A DNA stretch of 45,753 nucleotides, taken from positions 1-45,753 of the forward strand of contig JBHEMP010000100.1 of the NCBI GenBank assembly GCA_046262515.1, given 5' to 3'. The notes below the pieces were generated by a model. The model worked only from the letters and a program-made list of their open reading frames with translations, made no database searches and was not told the origin of the DNA. This document shows positions 34,203 to 42,212 of the stretch, piece by piece. The DNA comes from JAXDLW01 sp046262515 (GTDB lineage Bacteria > Chloroflexota > Dormibacteria > DASZGP01). How positions within the stretch are numbered: the first letter of the stretch is position 1; each line of letters begins with the position of its first letter. The position numbers were made by a program, and so were the translations under genes.

Positions 34203-35012
34203 TCATCGGCTGCCGGCTGGGACGCGGGGCCGATCCCTGTCTGCGCTCCCTCGAGTATCTATGAAGATCAGCACGGCATGCGAGCCGGCTGATGCCAGCG
34301 CCGCCAGCATGAAGGCCGCCGGCGTGCCCCACGGCTGGAGGGTGATTGCGACGGTCGCGGTGAACATGGCAAAGCTGGGCAGCCCCTTGAGGAGGGCGAG
34401 GCTGTATCCCTGCAGCGCATCCCGGCCGCGGGTGATCTGCGTAAAGGCCGCCATCACCGAGCCGATGACGGGGAAGGGCGCCAGCAGCCCGCTCAGGCGA
34501 GGGCCGAGCATCCCGGCGATAAGCCCAAGCGTCAACACCATTAAGAGTGCCGCAACCATCCTCAGCGGGATGTCGGCCGGCAGGCTTCGACCCATGGCCG
34601 TCGCAGTGCGCGGCTCCCCGGTGGCGGAGCGAAGCAGCGCAAAGGCGGCGACCGCCAGAAGGAAGGCCCAGGGTCCTGGCAGGCTGACCAGCGACAGGAT
34701 CGCGGTGACGGCCAGGAACGCCGCCCAGCCCAGCGGCAGGCATAGATACCAGCCGAGACCTCGCATGGCCAGCCGCGCATAGGCAACCGTGAAGACGGCG
34801 AGGGAGACCAGGCCGAGGGTGGCCGCGGCGGCCGACTGCGCCCCGAAGGCAACGCCGTGGTCCAGCACGAATACCAGCAGCACCGGCCCGGCCACCACGG
34901 GTGTCGCCGCCGCCCAACCCGCGGCAGCCGGGCCCCAGCGCCGCGCTGCCAGGGTGGCAATCGCCACCAACGCGGGAGCCAGGATGACCCGGGTCAGCAG
35001 GGCGGCGGTCAA
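34203..35012 (-). CDS. Polytopic membrane protein, unknown function
   Basis: 269 residues from TTG 35012, the first usable start in the frame; no clear ribosome site precedes it. Eight or nine hydrophobic segments cover most of the chain. Two similar halves (around PVVAGPVLLVFVLDHGVAFGA and PFPVIGSVMAAFTQITRGRD) hint at an internal repeat as seen in GlpM-like and other small transporter families, but I cannot name the family. The short basic C-terminal tail (DTRGSADRDRPRV) is probably cytoplasmic. It ends 19 bp before the mutase large subunit on the same strand, so a link to branched acyl-CoA metabolism is possible. Divergent from the LigD-type polymerase. Confidence 0.68.
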   Translation of the reverse strand: MTAALLTRVILAPALVAIATLAARRWGPAAAGWAAATPVVAGPVLLVFVLDHGVAFGAQSAAAATLGLVSLAVFTVAYARLAMRGLGWYLCLPLGWAAFLAVTAILSLVSLPGPWAFLLAVAAFALLRSATGEPRTATAMGRSLPADIPLRMVAALLMVLTLGLIAGMLGPRLSGLLAPFPVIGSVMAAFTQITRGRDALQGYSLALLKGLPSFAMFTATVAITLQPWGTPAAFMLAALASAGSHAVLIFIDTRGSADRDRPRVPAGSR

Positions 35013-35096
35013 TACGTACCCGAGGCGGGCAGAAGTCCCATCCCGCTCACGGGAGGGAGACTAACAACTGCGTCCGAGCGCCGTTATTGTCATCGC

Positions 35097-36101
35097 ATGG
35101 AGGACGTGGTACTCGTTGATGCAGGCGGGCACGAGGTCAGCATCACCAGTCCGGGCAAGGTCTTCTTCAGCGAGCGCGGCACGACCAAGCTGGACCTGGT
35201 TCGCTACTACCAGGCCGTGGAAGCGCCACTGATGCGGGCCCTAGGCGACCGACCTGTCCTCCTGCAGCGGTTTCCCAATGGCGCCGGCGGGCCGTCTTTT
35301 TTCCAGAAACGCGTGCCCGAGAACAGGCCGGAGTGGATCCAGACCAGTGTTGTGAGCACCCCCAACGGCACCACTTCGCGCGCGCTGGTGATCGCGGACC
35401 TCGGCCACGTCCTGTGGGCCGTCAACATGGGCTGCCTGGGCTTCCACGTTTGGCCGTCCCGCGCGGCCGACCCCGAGCATGCGGACGAACTGCGCATCGA
35501 CCTCGACCCCTCCCCGGGCGTGGACTTCAGCATGGTGCGGGAGGCAGCCCAGGAGGTTCAGCGGTTACTCACGGAGGCCGGCGTCGTGGGCTTACCCAAG
35601 ACCACCGGCAACCGAGGCATCCACGTATACCTCCGTCTGCAGTCGCACTGGACCTCCTTCGAGGTGCGCTCCGCGGCCGTCGCGGTGGCCCGGGAACTGG
35701 AGCGCCGGCGCCCCGACCTGGTTACCGCGGCGTGGTGGAAGGAGGAGCGGGGACGGCGCGTGTTCATCGACTTCAACCAGAACGCGCCGCACAAGACAAT
35801 CTTCGGGGCCTGGTGCGCGAGGGCTCGGCCGGGGGCGCAGGTGTCCACCCCCTTCGCATGGGACGAACTGGACGCCATCGAGCCGGACGCACTCACAGTG
35901 GACAGCGTTCCAGGGCGCGTGTCCGACCGCGGCGACCCCTGGGCGGAGATGGAGGAGCATCCCCAGTCGCTTGAGCCTTTGCTCGAGTGGCACCGACGCG
36001 ACGCGGCCGCCGGCCTGTCCGACGCCCCCTGGCCCCCCGTCTACCCGAAGATGCCGGGCGAGCCTCCCCGAGTTTCGCCCAGCCGCGCCAGGAAAAACTG
36101 A
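35097..36101 (+). CDS. Stand-alone LigD-type polymerase (AEP primase-polymerase domain)
   Basis: 334 residues from ATG 35097. This is the polymerase domain of bacterial non-homologous end joining without ligase or nuclease domains. Visible catalytic elements are the DLDPSPGVDF metal-binding acids, TTGNRGIHVYL for nucleotide binding and VFIDFNQNAPHKTIF with the third acid. Family knowledge: such enzymes fill gaps and add nucleotides, preferring ribonucleotides, during Ku-dependent repair. Neither Ku nor an ATP-dependent ligase is in this window. They may be elsewhere, or the enzyme may serve excision repair. The C-terminal about 25 residues are Pro-rich and look disordered. Confidence 0.9.
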   Translation: MEDVVLVDAGGHEVSITSPGKVFFSERGTTKLDLVRYYQAVEAPLMRALGDRPVLLQRFPNGAGGPSFFQKRVPENRPEWIQTSVVSTPNGTTSRALVIADLGHVLWAVNMGCLGFHVWPSRAADPEHADELRIDLDPSPGVDFSMVREAAQEVQRLLTEAGVVGLPKTTGNRGIHVYLRLQSHWTSFEVRSAAVAVARELERRRPDLVTAAWWKEERGRRVFIDFNQNAPHKTIFGAWCARARPGAQVSTPFAWDELDAIEPDALTVDSVPGRVSDRGDPWAEMEEHPQSLEPLLEWHRRDAAAGLSDAPWPPVYPKMPGEPPRVSPSRARKN

Positions 36102-36129
36102 GCCGCCCGGCGGCGGCGCCTGGCCGCCA

Positions 36130-36864
36130 TCAGGCTGTGCGGCGGCGAAGCGTCACCGCGCCCGCGGCCAGGGCGAGCACCACGCAGCTCACGATCACGG
36201 CCAGGTCCACCACCAGCCCGCTGCCAGTGTCGTTGACGGCGACCCGAGCCAGAGCGTCGAAGGCATAGGTGAAGGGCATCACGGCCGAGATTCCCTCGAG
36301 CAGGTGGGGCATGTGGGCGCGGGGAACGAATAGGCCGGCGAGCAGTAACTGGGGCAGGATGAACGCAGGCAGGAACTGAACCGCCTGGAACTCACTGGTC
36401 GCAAACGCGCTCAAAAAAAGTCCCAGCGCCATGCCAAGCTCGGCGTTGGAGACGGCCAGCGCAATCACCGCCCAGACCGGGCCGTCCGATTTCACACCGA
36501 GGAGGACAAAGGCAACCGCTCCCGTTATCGCCGCCTGGACGGCGGCAACCCCCGCGAATGCCAGCCCATACCCAATCAGGAGGTCGAGTTTGGCCATGGG
36601 CATGGACATCAGGCGCTCCAGGGTCCCGCCGGTCCGCTCGCGCAACATCGCGATCGACGTAACAAGGAACATCACAACCAGCGGGAACAGTCCGACCATT
36701 GGAACGCCAACGCGCGCGAAAATCCCGGGCTGCGCATCGAACACGTACTTGAGAAGGGCAAGGAGCAGCGGCGGAACGACGAACACGAGCGCCACTGTCC
36801 TGCGGTCGCGCCGGACCTGCGCGAGGACCCGCGCCGCCGTGCCTAGACTGGCACGGGCGCTCAC
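36130..36864 (-). CDS. ABC-2-type transporter permease
   Basis: 244 residues with six membrane helices. The TSIAMLRERTGGTLERLMSMP region between TM2 and TM3 is the conserved coupling segment of ABC-2 exporters that contacts the ATPase. The FQAVQFLPAFILPQLLLAGLF stretch and the late LLEGISAVMPFTYAFDAL segment are typical too. It forms a pair with the ATPase encoded just upstream (4-nt overlap). Substrate unknown; relatives export drugs, lipids or polymers. Convergent with the polymerase gene. Confidence 0.9.
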   Translation of the reverse strand: MSARASLGTAARVLAQVRRDRRTVALVFVVPPLLLALLKYVFDAQPGIFARVGVPMVGLFPLVVMFLVTSIAMLRERTGGTLERLMSMPMAKLDLLIGYGLAFAGVAAVQAAITGAVAFVLLGVKSDGPVWAVIALAVSNAELGMALGLFLSAFATSEFQAVQFLPAFILPQLLLAGLFVPRAHMPHLLEGISAVMPFTYAFDALARVAVNDTGSGLVVDLAVIVSCVVLALAAGAVTLRRRTA

Positions 36865-37655
36865 GACTGTTCGCTGAGGGCCACGAAGGCGTCTTCGACG
36901 TTGTCGCTCCCGCTCTGGCGCAGAAGCTCAGCGGGCGAACCCGTGGCGACCAGCCTGCCCGCCCGGAGGAGCAGGAGTTCGTCGCAGCGGGCGGCCTCGT
37001 CCATCACATGGGTTGAAATCAGCAGGGTTCGGCCGGCAGACGCGAGGGCGTGGAAGCGCGCCCAGAGATCACGGCGCAACACCGGGTCCAGGCCGACGGT
37101 TGGTTCGTCCAGGACCAGCAGCTCCGGGTCCGCCAAAAGGGCGACGGCCAGGGAAACCCGGGATCGCTCGCCCCCGGAGAGGTCGCCCACCAGGCGCCCA
37201 CGGTAGGGGCTCAAGCCCAGGCCATCGATTGACTCCTCAGCCTTGTCATCGGAGGCCCCGACGATCCTCGCGAAGTACCGGAGGTTCTCGCTGACAGTCA
37301 GGTCCGTGTACACCGACGGGGCCTGGGTGACGTACGCGACGCGACGGCGCAGTGCTGCCGTGCCGGCGGCCAGGCCCAGTACGGTGATCGAGCCGCTGTG
37401 CACCTTCTGCACCCCACATATTGCGCGCATCAGGGTTGTCTTACCGGACCCGCTGGGACCGAGCAGCCCCGTTACGATGCCGCGCCCGAAGGCGGCTGAG
37501 ACGTCATCGATGACCGCAGCGTCCCCACGGCGGACAACCAGCCGTTCGATCCTGACGGCGATGTCCGTCCGCCCCGGCTGCTTGTCGACCGCGGCCTGGG
37601 TCGGCGGTGCGGGTCCGCGCATGCGGACATTGTGATCCACTCTGAACAGGATCAC
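36861..37655 (-). CDS. ABC-2-type exporter ATP-binding protein
   Basis: 264 residues from GTG 37655, which follows AAAGG by 5 nt. ATG 37622 is an alternative that removes 11 residues. Complete ATPase motifs: Walker A GPSGSGKTT (66-74), Q-loop in YVTQAPSVYTDLT, signature LSGGERSRVSLA (159-170), Walker B LLVLDEP (179-185) and switch His in STHVMDEA. Pairs with the permease whose start overlaps its stop. The gene diverges from the receiver protein gene with about 47 bp between starts, so the two promoters must be interleaved. Confidence 0.92.
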   Translation of the reverse strand: MILFRVDHNVRMRGPAPPTQAAVDKQPGRTDIAVRIERLVVRRGDAAVIDDVSAAFGRGIVTGLLGPSGSGKTTLMRAICGVQKVHSGSITVLGLAAGTAALRRRVAYVTQAPSVYTDLTVSENLRYFARIVGASDDKAEESIDGLGLSPYRGRLVGDLSGGERSRVSLAVALLADPELLVLDEPTVGLDPVLRRDLWARFHALASAGRTLLISTHVMDEAARCDELLLLRAGRLVATGSPAELLRQSGSDNVEDAFVALSEQS

Positions 37656-37702
37656 CTCAACCTTTTACATTTCTTGGCCGGTTTTTGGCGCATGATAGGG
37701 GC

Positions 37703-38137
37703 GTGCAGAGATTGGGCGAGCCGCTGCCCCTCGACGTCATCATCGCCGAGGACGATTCCGACATGGCGCAGATGCATCGTTTGGCGCTTGAACACGCGGG
37801 CCACACCGTCCAGGTGACCGGCGACGGCGCTGAAACGGTCGACGCCGTCCGCGAGAGTGAACCAGACGTGGTCATCCTCGACCTGGAGATGCCGCGGAAG
37901 GATGGCTATGAGGTCCTCGAGGAGCTCCGCGCTGACCCCGCGACCGCAGAGCAGCCGGTCATGGTGATGTCGAACGAGGAACTGACGGCTGCACAGGAAA
38001 ACCGGCTGCGGCGGCTTGGGGTTGCCGACTTCATCGCCAAGTGGCGTGCAGAGCCCAAAATCCTGGTCGCGTGGCTGCGCGGCTGGGCAGCGGCAAAAGT
38101 CAGCCGCGTGCGCCGAAAAGGCTCAAGCCAAAACTGA
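37703..38137 (+). CDS. Receiver-domain protein (CheY-like)
   Basis: 144 residues from GTG 37703. TTG 37712 is also possible, since AGGGG at 37697-37701 suits it better. A single receiver: acidic AEDD (16-19), phospho-acceptor D60 in VVILDLEMPRKDG, Ser in VMSN, and Lys in FIAKW. A short basic C-terminal tail (VSRVRRKGSSQN) follows, with no DNA-binding or enzymatic output. Its DLEMPRKDGYEVLEELR type differs from the NarL-type receivers at 7-9 kb. No kinase is adjacent, making it an orphan. Followed after 40 bp by a nitronate monooxygenase-like gene. Confidence 0.87.
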   Translation: MQRLGEPLPLDVIIAEDDSDMAQMHRLALEHAGHTVQVTGDGAETVDAVRESEPDVVILDLEMPRKDGYEVLEELRADPATAEQPVMVMSNEELTAAQENRLRRLGVADFIAKWRAEPKILVAWLRGWAAAKVSRVRRKGSSQN

Positions 38138-38177
38138 CCGCGGTCACCGTGACCGCCTGCAGGCGTGGGGTTGCGCC

Positions 38178-39257
38178 ATGAAATTTGACTTGGGAATGCT
38201 GTCGGAGCCGATTGTGCTGGCTCCCCTGGCTGGAGGACCCTCCACCCCGGAGCTGGCGGCGGCCGTTTCGAACGCCGGTGGACTTGGGTTTGTGGCCGGC
38301 GGCTACAAGCAAGCGCGCGCCCTCGCTGAGGACATCAGGCGCACGACAGAGCTCACGTCCCGGCCTTTTGGCGTCAACCTGTTTGTCCCGGGACACGCTT
38401 CCACGAGTGAGGCCGCCATCTCGATGTACGCGAACTCGCTGGAGGACGCATTCAGGAAGTTCGACACGATGCCGGGTCGGGCTCAATGGGATGATGACGG
38501 CTGGCACGAGAAACTCGAGCTGCTGAAGACCAACCCTGTGCCAGTTGCATCCTTCACGTTTGGCTGTCCGTCTGCCGACGTGGTGGGAGCGCTGCGAAAT
38601 GTCGGGACAGCGGTGTGGGTCACCGTCACCGATGTTGACGAAGCCCTGGCGGCGTCGGCAATGGGCGCGGATGTGCTGGTGGGCCAGGGTATAGAAGCGG
38701 GAGGGCACCGTGCTTCGTTCACCGACCGCGACACGGGTGGCGACCTCGGTACGCTCGCGCTGGTTCAACTACTGCGTAGCTGCACTGCCCTTCCGCTGGT
38801 AGCGGCCGGTGGTATTGCGGATGGGGGCGGCGTGGCGGCCGTACTTGCTGCCGGGGCGGCGGCCGCGCAGATCGGCACCGCGTTTCTGCGCTGCCCCGAG
38901 GCCGGCACGAGCGACGTACACCGCCGCGCGCTTCTCGAGGGTCGCTCGACCGTCATCACTCGTGCCTTCACCGGGAGGCGCGCCCGCGGGCTGGTCAACC
39001 AATTCATCGTCGACCATGAGAACGATGCCCTCTGCGCCTACCCAGAGGTTCACCACCTGACGGCACCTCTGCGAGCCGCGGCGCGGCGCGCGGGCGACCC
39101 TGAATTTGTCAACCTGTGGGCCGGACAGAGCCACCACCTCGGCCAGGACATACCGGCGGCTGATCTTGTGCAGCAACTCGGCCGGGAGTGCCGACGAACG
39201 CTGACTGATGTCGCGGGGCGAATGCCGCCGGGTCCTGTGGAAGCCCTCAGGTCATAG
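38178..39257 (+). CDS. Nitronate monooxygenase-like flavoprotein
   Basis: 359 residues from ATG 38178. It has the FMN-binding TIM barrel of 2-nitropropane dioxygenase/nitronate monooxygenase: PIVLAPLAGGPSTPELAAAV, FTFGCPS, the catalytic His in GQGIEAGGHRAS, and the phosphate-binding VAAGGIADGGGVAAVLAAGA with IGTAFLRCPEA. Class I enzymes detoxify alkyl nitronates such as propionate 3-nitronate. Enoyl-reductase-like members of the fold exist, so exact substrate is not certain. It follows an orphan receiver gene by 40 bp and is convergent with mscL. Confidence 0.88.
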   Translation: MKFDLGMLSEPIVLAPLAGGPSTPELAAAVSNAGGLGFVAGGYKQARALAEDIRRTTELTSRPFGVNLFVPGHASTSEAAISMYANSLEDAFRKFDTMPGRAQWDDDGWHEKLELLKTNPVPVASFTFGCPSADVVGALRNVGTAVWVTVTDVDEALAASAMGADVLVGQGIEAGGHRASFTDRDTGGDLGTLALVQLLRSCTALPLVAAGGIADGGGVAAVLAAGAAAAQIGTAFLRCPEAGTSDVHRRALLEGRSTVITRAFTGRRARGLVNQFIVDHENDALCAYPEVHHLTAPLRAAARRAGDPEFVNLWAGQSHHLGQDIPAADLVQQLGRECRRTLTDVAGRMPPGPVEALRS

Positions 39258-39273
39258 CGGGGATGGACTTCGT

Positions 39274-39311
39274 CCCGTCGGGCTTGCGGATCCCCATCGA
39301 TGGGCGACGGG
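39274..39311. terminator. Candidate terminator between convergent genes
   Basis: CCCGTCG at 39274-39280 pairs with CGACGGG at 39305-39311, enclosing a 12-bp palindrome CCCATCGATGGG (39293-39304). A short CTTTAT follows on the plus strand. The location between convergent stops suits a shared terminator, though the outer loop is long. Confidence 0.4.
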
Positions 39312-39313
39312 CT

Positions 39314-39715
39314 TTATCGAACGGGTTGCGGCTGCGCACAGTAGGCGCAGCGTTTGGCGGCTACGGGGATTGAGCTCAAGCACTCGCTGCACTCGCGGGT
39401 CTGCGGGGCGTCCTCCACGCTCGGTTTGGGCATCAGGCGCTGCATCGGCCTGACGAGCAGGAAGAAGATCACCGCCGCCACCAGCAAAAAACTGACAACG
39501 GCATTGATGAAGTCCCCGACCAGGAACTTGCTGTTGTTGACGGTGAAGTAGATGCTGCTGAAATCGGGCTTGCCGAAGATGGCGGCAATCAACGGAGTCA
39601 CGAGGTCGGCTACAAACTTACTGACCACCAGGCCGAATGCCGCCCCGATGACCACGGCGACGGCGAGGTCGACGACGTTGCCCCGGAGGAGAAAAGCCTT
39701 GAATTCCTGGATCAT
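39314..39715 (-). CDS. mscL: Large-conductance mechanosensitive channel with C-terminal zinc ribbon
   Basis: 133 residues from ATG 39715, which has GGAGG 5 nt upstream. A start 6 codons earlier lacks this. MIQEFKAFLLRGNVVDLAVA is the classical MscL N-terminus, followed by TM1, a periplasmic loop (about 55-70), TM2 (about 73-90) and the usual charged C-terminal region. The protein ends with an added CxxC-x12-CxxC module (CSECLSSIP, CAYCAQP) that looks like a small zinc ribbon, which E. coli MscL lacks. The channel releases solutes on hypo-osmotic shock. Confidence 0.95.
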   Translation of the reverse strand: MIQEFKAFLLRGNVVDLAVAVVIGAAFGLVVSKFVADLVTPLIAAIFGKPDFSSIYFTVNNSKFLVGDFINAVVSFLLVAAVIFFLLVRPMQRLMPKPSVEDAPQTRECSECLSSIPVAAKRCAYCAQPQPVR

Positions 39716-39795
39716 GTTAGCCTCCGATTTCACCCCCCCGCGAGTGCGATGGGACCGTGCCGGATAATAGCTGGGCTATCAGGCCAGAGGCGCCG

Positions 39796-40587
39796 CTAGG
39801 CGGGCCGGCCAGGTCGCTGTCCCAGGAGGTCTTTGACGCCGTACTCGGTGGCGAGATCCCGCATCCGGAGCGCCTTGCCATTCTTCGCGGCGAGGTTTGG
39901 ATCCTTCGCCAATGCAGCTACAACGCGGCCGTTGAAAACCGGCGCTGACCACGTCGACGGGTCGTCGTCCGCCTCGACGTTCGCGAGCTGCTTTTCTGTC
40001 GAAGTCGGTGGCGGCCAGACCGAAACCGCAACAACACCGCTCCCCGTCAGCTCCGCCGCCATGTCCTCGGTCAGCCGGTCGACGGCCGCCTTCGCAACGC
40101 CATAGGGAGCAATGGCGAATTTATGCCTGGCCCCGGCAGACGAGACGTTGACGATGAGTCCACGGCCCTGGGCAAGCATCACCCTGGCGGCGTGTTGGGC
40201 GGCTACGAAGTACGACCTCACGCCCACGTCGAAGAGGCCATCCCAGACATCCATCGGCACGTCCCAGAACGGCGTGGGGCCGAAAAGGAATCGCTGCTCG
40301 GGAAGGGCGGTCGCATTGTTGACGAGTAGGTCGAGTTTGTCCTGCTCCCGGATTATCTCCGCGAATACGGCCGCCACGTTGGCGTCGTCGAAGTGGTCGC
40401 ACGTTATGGCGATACCGGTACCGCCGGCGGCGTTCACCAGATCCGCCGTCGCCGTGATGTCGTCGACGGTGCGCCCGGTGACATAGACAACGGCGCCGGC
40501 TTCGCCCAGTCCTACAGCGACGCCGCGCCCGATGCCGCGACTCGCGCCGGTCACCAAGGCGACGTCTCCCTCGAGGCGCTTGGTCAC
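39796..40587 (-). CDS. Short-chain dehydrogenase/reductase (DHRS1-like)
   Basis: 263 residues from GTG 40587. Classical SDR motifs: cofactor TGASRGIG (13-20), NNAT (90-93), catalytic Ser in NVSSAGA (about 150) and YGVAK (Y162, K166). The insert LPEQRFLFGPTPFWDVP after NNA resembles the DHRS1 branch of the family. GRT after beta-2 suggests NADP preference. Substrate unknown. Its GTG overlaps the stop of the hydrolase relic by 4 nt (GTGA), so this gene was once translationally coupled to a hydrolase. Confidence 0.9.
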   Translation of the reverse strand: MTKRLEGDVALVTGASRGIGRGVAVGLGEAGAVVYVTGRTVDDITATADLVNAAGGTGIAITCDHFDDANVAAVFAEIIREQDKLDLLVNNATALPEQRFLFGPTPFWDVPMDVWDGLFDVGVRSYFVAAQHAARVMLAQGRGLIVNVSSAGARHKFAIAPYGVAKAAVDRLTEDMAAELTGSGVVAVSVWPPPTSTEKQLANVEADDDPSTWSAPVFNGRVVAALAKDPNLAAKNGKALRMRDLATEYGVKDLLGQRPGRPA

Positions 40588-40740
40588 GCGATGGTCACGG
40601 GCTGCGCCAGGAAGTTATGCAATGCAGCAGCCCAGGCATCGGGATGTTCGAAGTGAGCCATGTGGCCGGCGTTATCGATCACAACCAACTGGCTGGCGGG
40701 CACGGCCTTGTGCAAACGCCTGGCGACCTGTCTCCGCAGC
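40584..40740 (-). pseudogene. 3' remnant of an alpha/beta hydrolase gene
   Basis: Reading the minus strand into the TGA at 40586-40584 gives a C-terminus typical of alpha/beta hydrolases: VARRLHKAVPASQLVVIDNA, then GHMAHFEHPDAW and ALHNFLAQPVTIA, including the GH that carries the catalytic His. Only about 50 residues are recognisable. Upstream, the frame runs into the end of pxpC, which stops at 40748, so nucleophile and oxyanion parts are gone. No usable start with a ribosome site is present. It looks like the tail of a gene truncated by deletion or by arrival of the pxp genes. Confidence 0.72.
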
Positions 40741-40747
40741 AGCAGCA

Positions 40748-41605
40748 CTACGAGGCAATCTCTCGAAAACTGACGGTCGCGCCCGGAGGCAGTTGCCCGG
40801 CCAGGTCCAGGTCGGCGTCGACCACCACAGCGATCGCCGGGTACCCACCAGTAACGCCAGCGTCCGGTCCGAGAAGAATTGGCTGCCCACTCGCCGGAAG
40901 CTGGAGCGAACCTGGCACGACTCCCTCGCTTGCCAGCTCACCTTTCCTGCGCGAGATCGGCGGGCCTGACAGGCGAAGACCTGTCCGATTGCTCGAAGGT
41001 GCGACCGTCCAGGTGACGTCTGTCAACTGGCTCAGCCCGGGCGCGTCCAGCCACTCATCCCGGGGGCCGGGGATCACTCTCAATTCAACTTTCGCGGGGA
41101 TTTCAGTGGGCAATGGTGGCTTCACCCAATGGTTCGCTGGCGGCGAAGATCCAACCGTGATCCGATCCCCTTTATAAAGTGGCGCGGGACCGAACTGACC
41201 CAGCTGATCGTACGAACGGCTGCCCAGGACACGGGGCACGTCCAGACCGTCCCTCACGGCGATATACACGCGCAGACCTCGGGTCACTCGACCAACCTCC
41301 AGCACGTCACCCGCTTGCAATCGCAAGCGGGTGTCCCTGCGGAAGAGCCGGCTGTTCAGGGTTACATCGCAGGCTGCTCCAGTCACCGCAACGACCAGGG
41401 CTCCCGTCGCCTCAAGCACCATGCCGCCCAGCACTGACTCAAGGCCCTCGGTACCGTCGTCGTTGCCGACCAGGTAGTTCGCCAGCCGCAGTGATCCCCG
41501 GTCGGCTGCCCCGGAACGAGCCACGCCGAGGTGGGCGAGCCCTCTGCGTCCGAGATCCTGAACCGTGAGGAAAATGCCGGGCCTGTGAATGATGAGCTGG
41601 GTCAA
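40748..41605 (-). CDS. pxpC: 5-oxoprolinase subunit C (biotin-dependent carboxyltransferase fold)
   Basis: 285 residues from TTG 41605, which overlaps the pxpB stop (TTGA) and has an AGGGGGG tract just upstream. The frame extends further but is inside pxpB. The family start IHRPGIFLTVQDLGRRGLAH, PMDxGAADR-like SGAADRGSLRLANYLVGN and late GGYPAIAVVVDADLDLAGQL are all visible. Family knowledge: PxpC and PxpB form the ATP-dependent 5-oxoproline-cleaving complex with PxpA, returning glutamate. The older name KipA refers to B. subtilis. Its C-terminus abuts the hydrolase relic. Confidence 0.92.
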   Translation of the reverse strand: MTQLIIHRPGIFLTVQDLGRRGLAHLGVARSGAADRGSLRLANYLVGNDDGTEGLESVLGGMVLEATGALVVAVTGAACDVTLNSRLFRRDTRLRLQAGDVLEVGRVTRGLRVYIAVRDGLDVPRVLGSRSYDQLGQFGPAPLYKGDRITVGSSPPANHWVKPPLPTEIPAKVELRVIPGPRDEWLDAPGLSQLTDVTWTVAPSSNRTGLRLSGPPISRRKGELASEGVVPGSLQLPASGQPILLGPDAGVTGGYPAIAVVVDADLDLAGQLPPGATVSFREIAS

Positions 41606-42210
41606 CGTCCCCCCTGCCGGTTGATAAAACGAACGCGGTCGCCCGGACTGAGGCGAGATGGCGGGTCGAGCTGGGGGTCGAAAACGCACCAGTCCGTCCG
41701 CCCGATGAGGTGCCAACCGCCGGGCGAGGCCGCTGGGTAGATCCCGCACTGATCCAGCGCGATCGCGACCGAGCCCGCCGGTACCCGCGTGCGGGGAATG
41801 TCCCTCCTGGGAAGATGGAGTTTGTCAGGGAGACCGGCAAGGTACGCGAATCCACCCGAGAAGCCGAGAAATGCCACGAGGTACTCCGCCGAGCTGTGGA
41901 GGTCGATCACCTCGGCCACAGCCACCCGGCAGCGGGCCGCGACCTCCTCCAGATCCTCACCATCGTAGGTAACGGGGATCTCATGGAGGATCGTGTCGCT
42001 GCTCGCTGGGCTGCAATCCCAGGCGAGGGCTTCAAGGTCCGCCACCAGCGCCGCAGTTTCGCCGGACGTTGCCACCAGCAGCGAACGCCAGCCTGGAACG
42101 GAGTCGCTCCCGATCCCCGCCCGCCGCACCGCGCTGTGCAGACTGTGAACCTGCTCGAGTGAATCGAGGTCGACCACCACCGCGCGGTCACCGGATCGCC
42201 TGATGCGCAC
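41602..42210 (-). CDS. pxpB: 5-oxoprolinase subunit B (KipI family)
   Basis: 202 residues from ATG 42210, two bp after the pxpA stop. Typical segments are IPVTYDG(E)DL in the middle, FLGFSGGFAYLAGLP and PRTRVPAGSVAIALDQCGIY, then GGWHLIGRT near the end. Acts as the ATP-using partner in the PxpABC complex, in the cytoplasm. Overlaps pxpC by 4 nt, so all three subunits come from one transcript. The N-terminal domain is slightly divergent (SGDRAVVVDL), within family range. Confidence 0.92.
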   Translation of the reverse strand: MRIRRSGDRAVVVDLDSLEQVHSLHSAVRRAGIGSDSVPGWRSLLVATSGETAALVADLEALAWDCSPASSDTILHEIPVTYDGEDLEEVAARCRVAVAEVIDLHSSAEYLVAFLGFSGGFAYLAGLPDKLHLPRRDIPRTRVPAGSVAIALDQCGIYPAASPGGWHLIGRTDWCVFDPQLDPPSRLSPGDRVRFINRQGGR

Positions 42211-42212
42211 GC

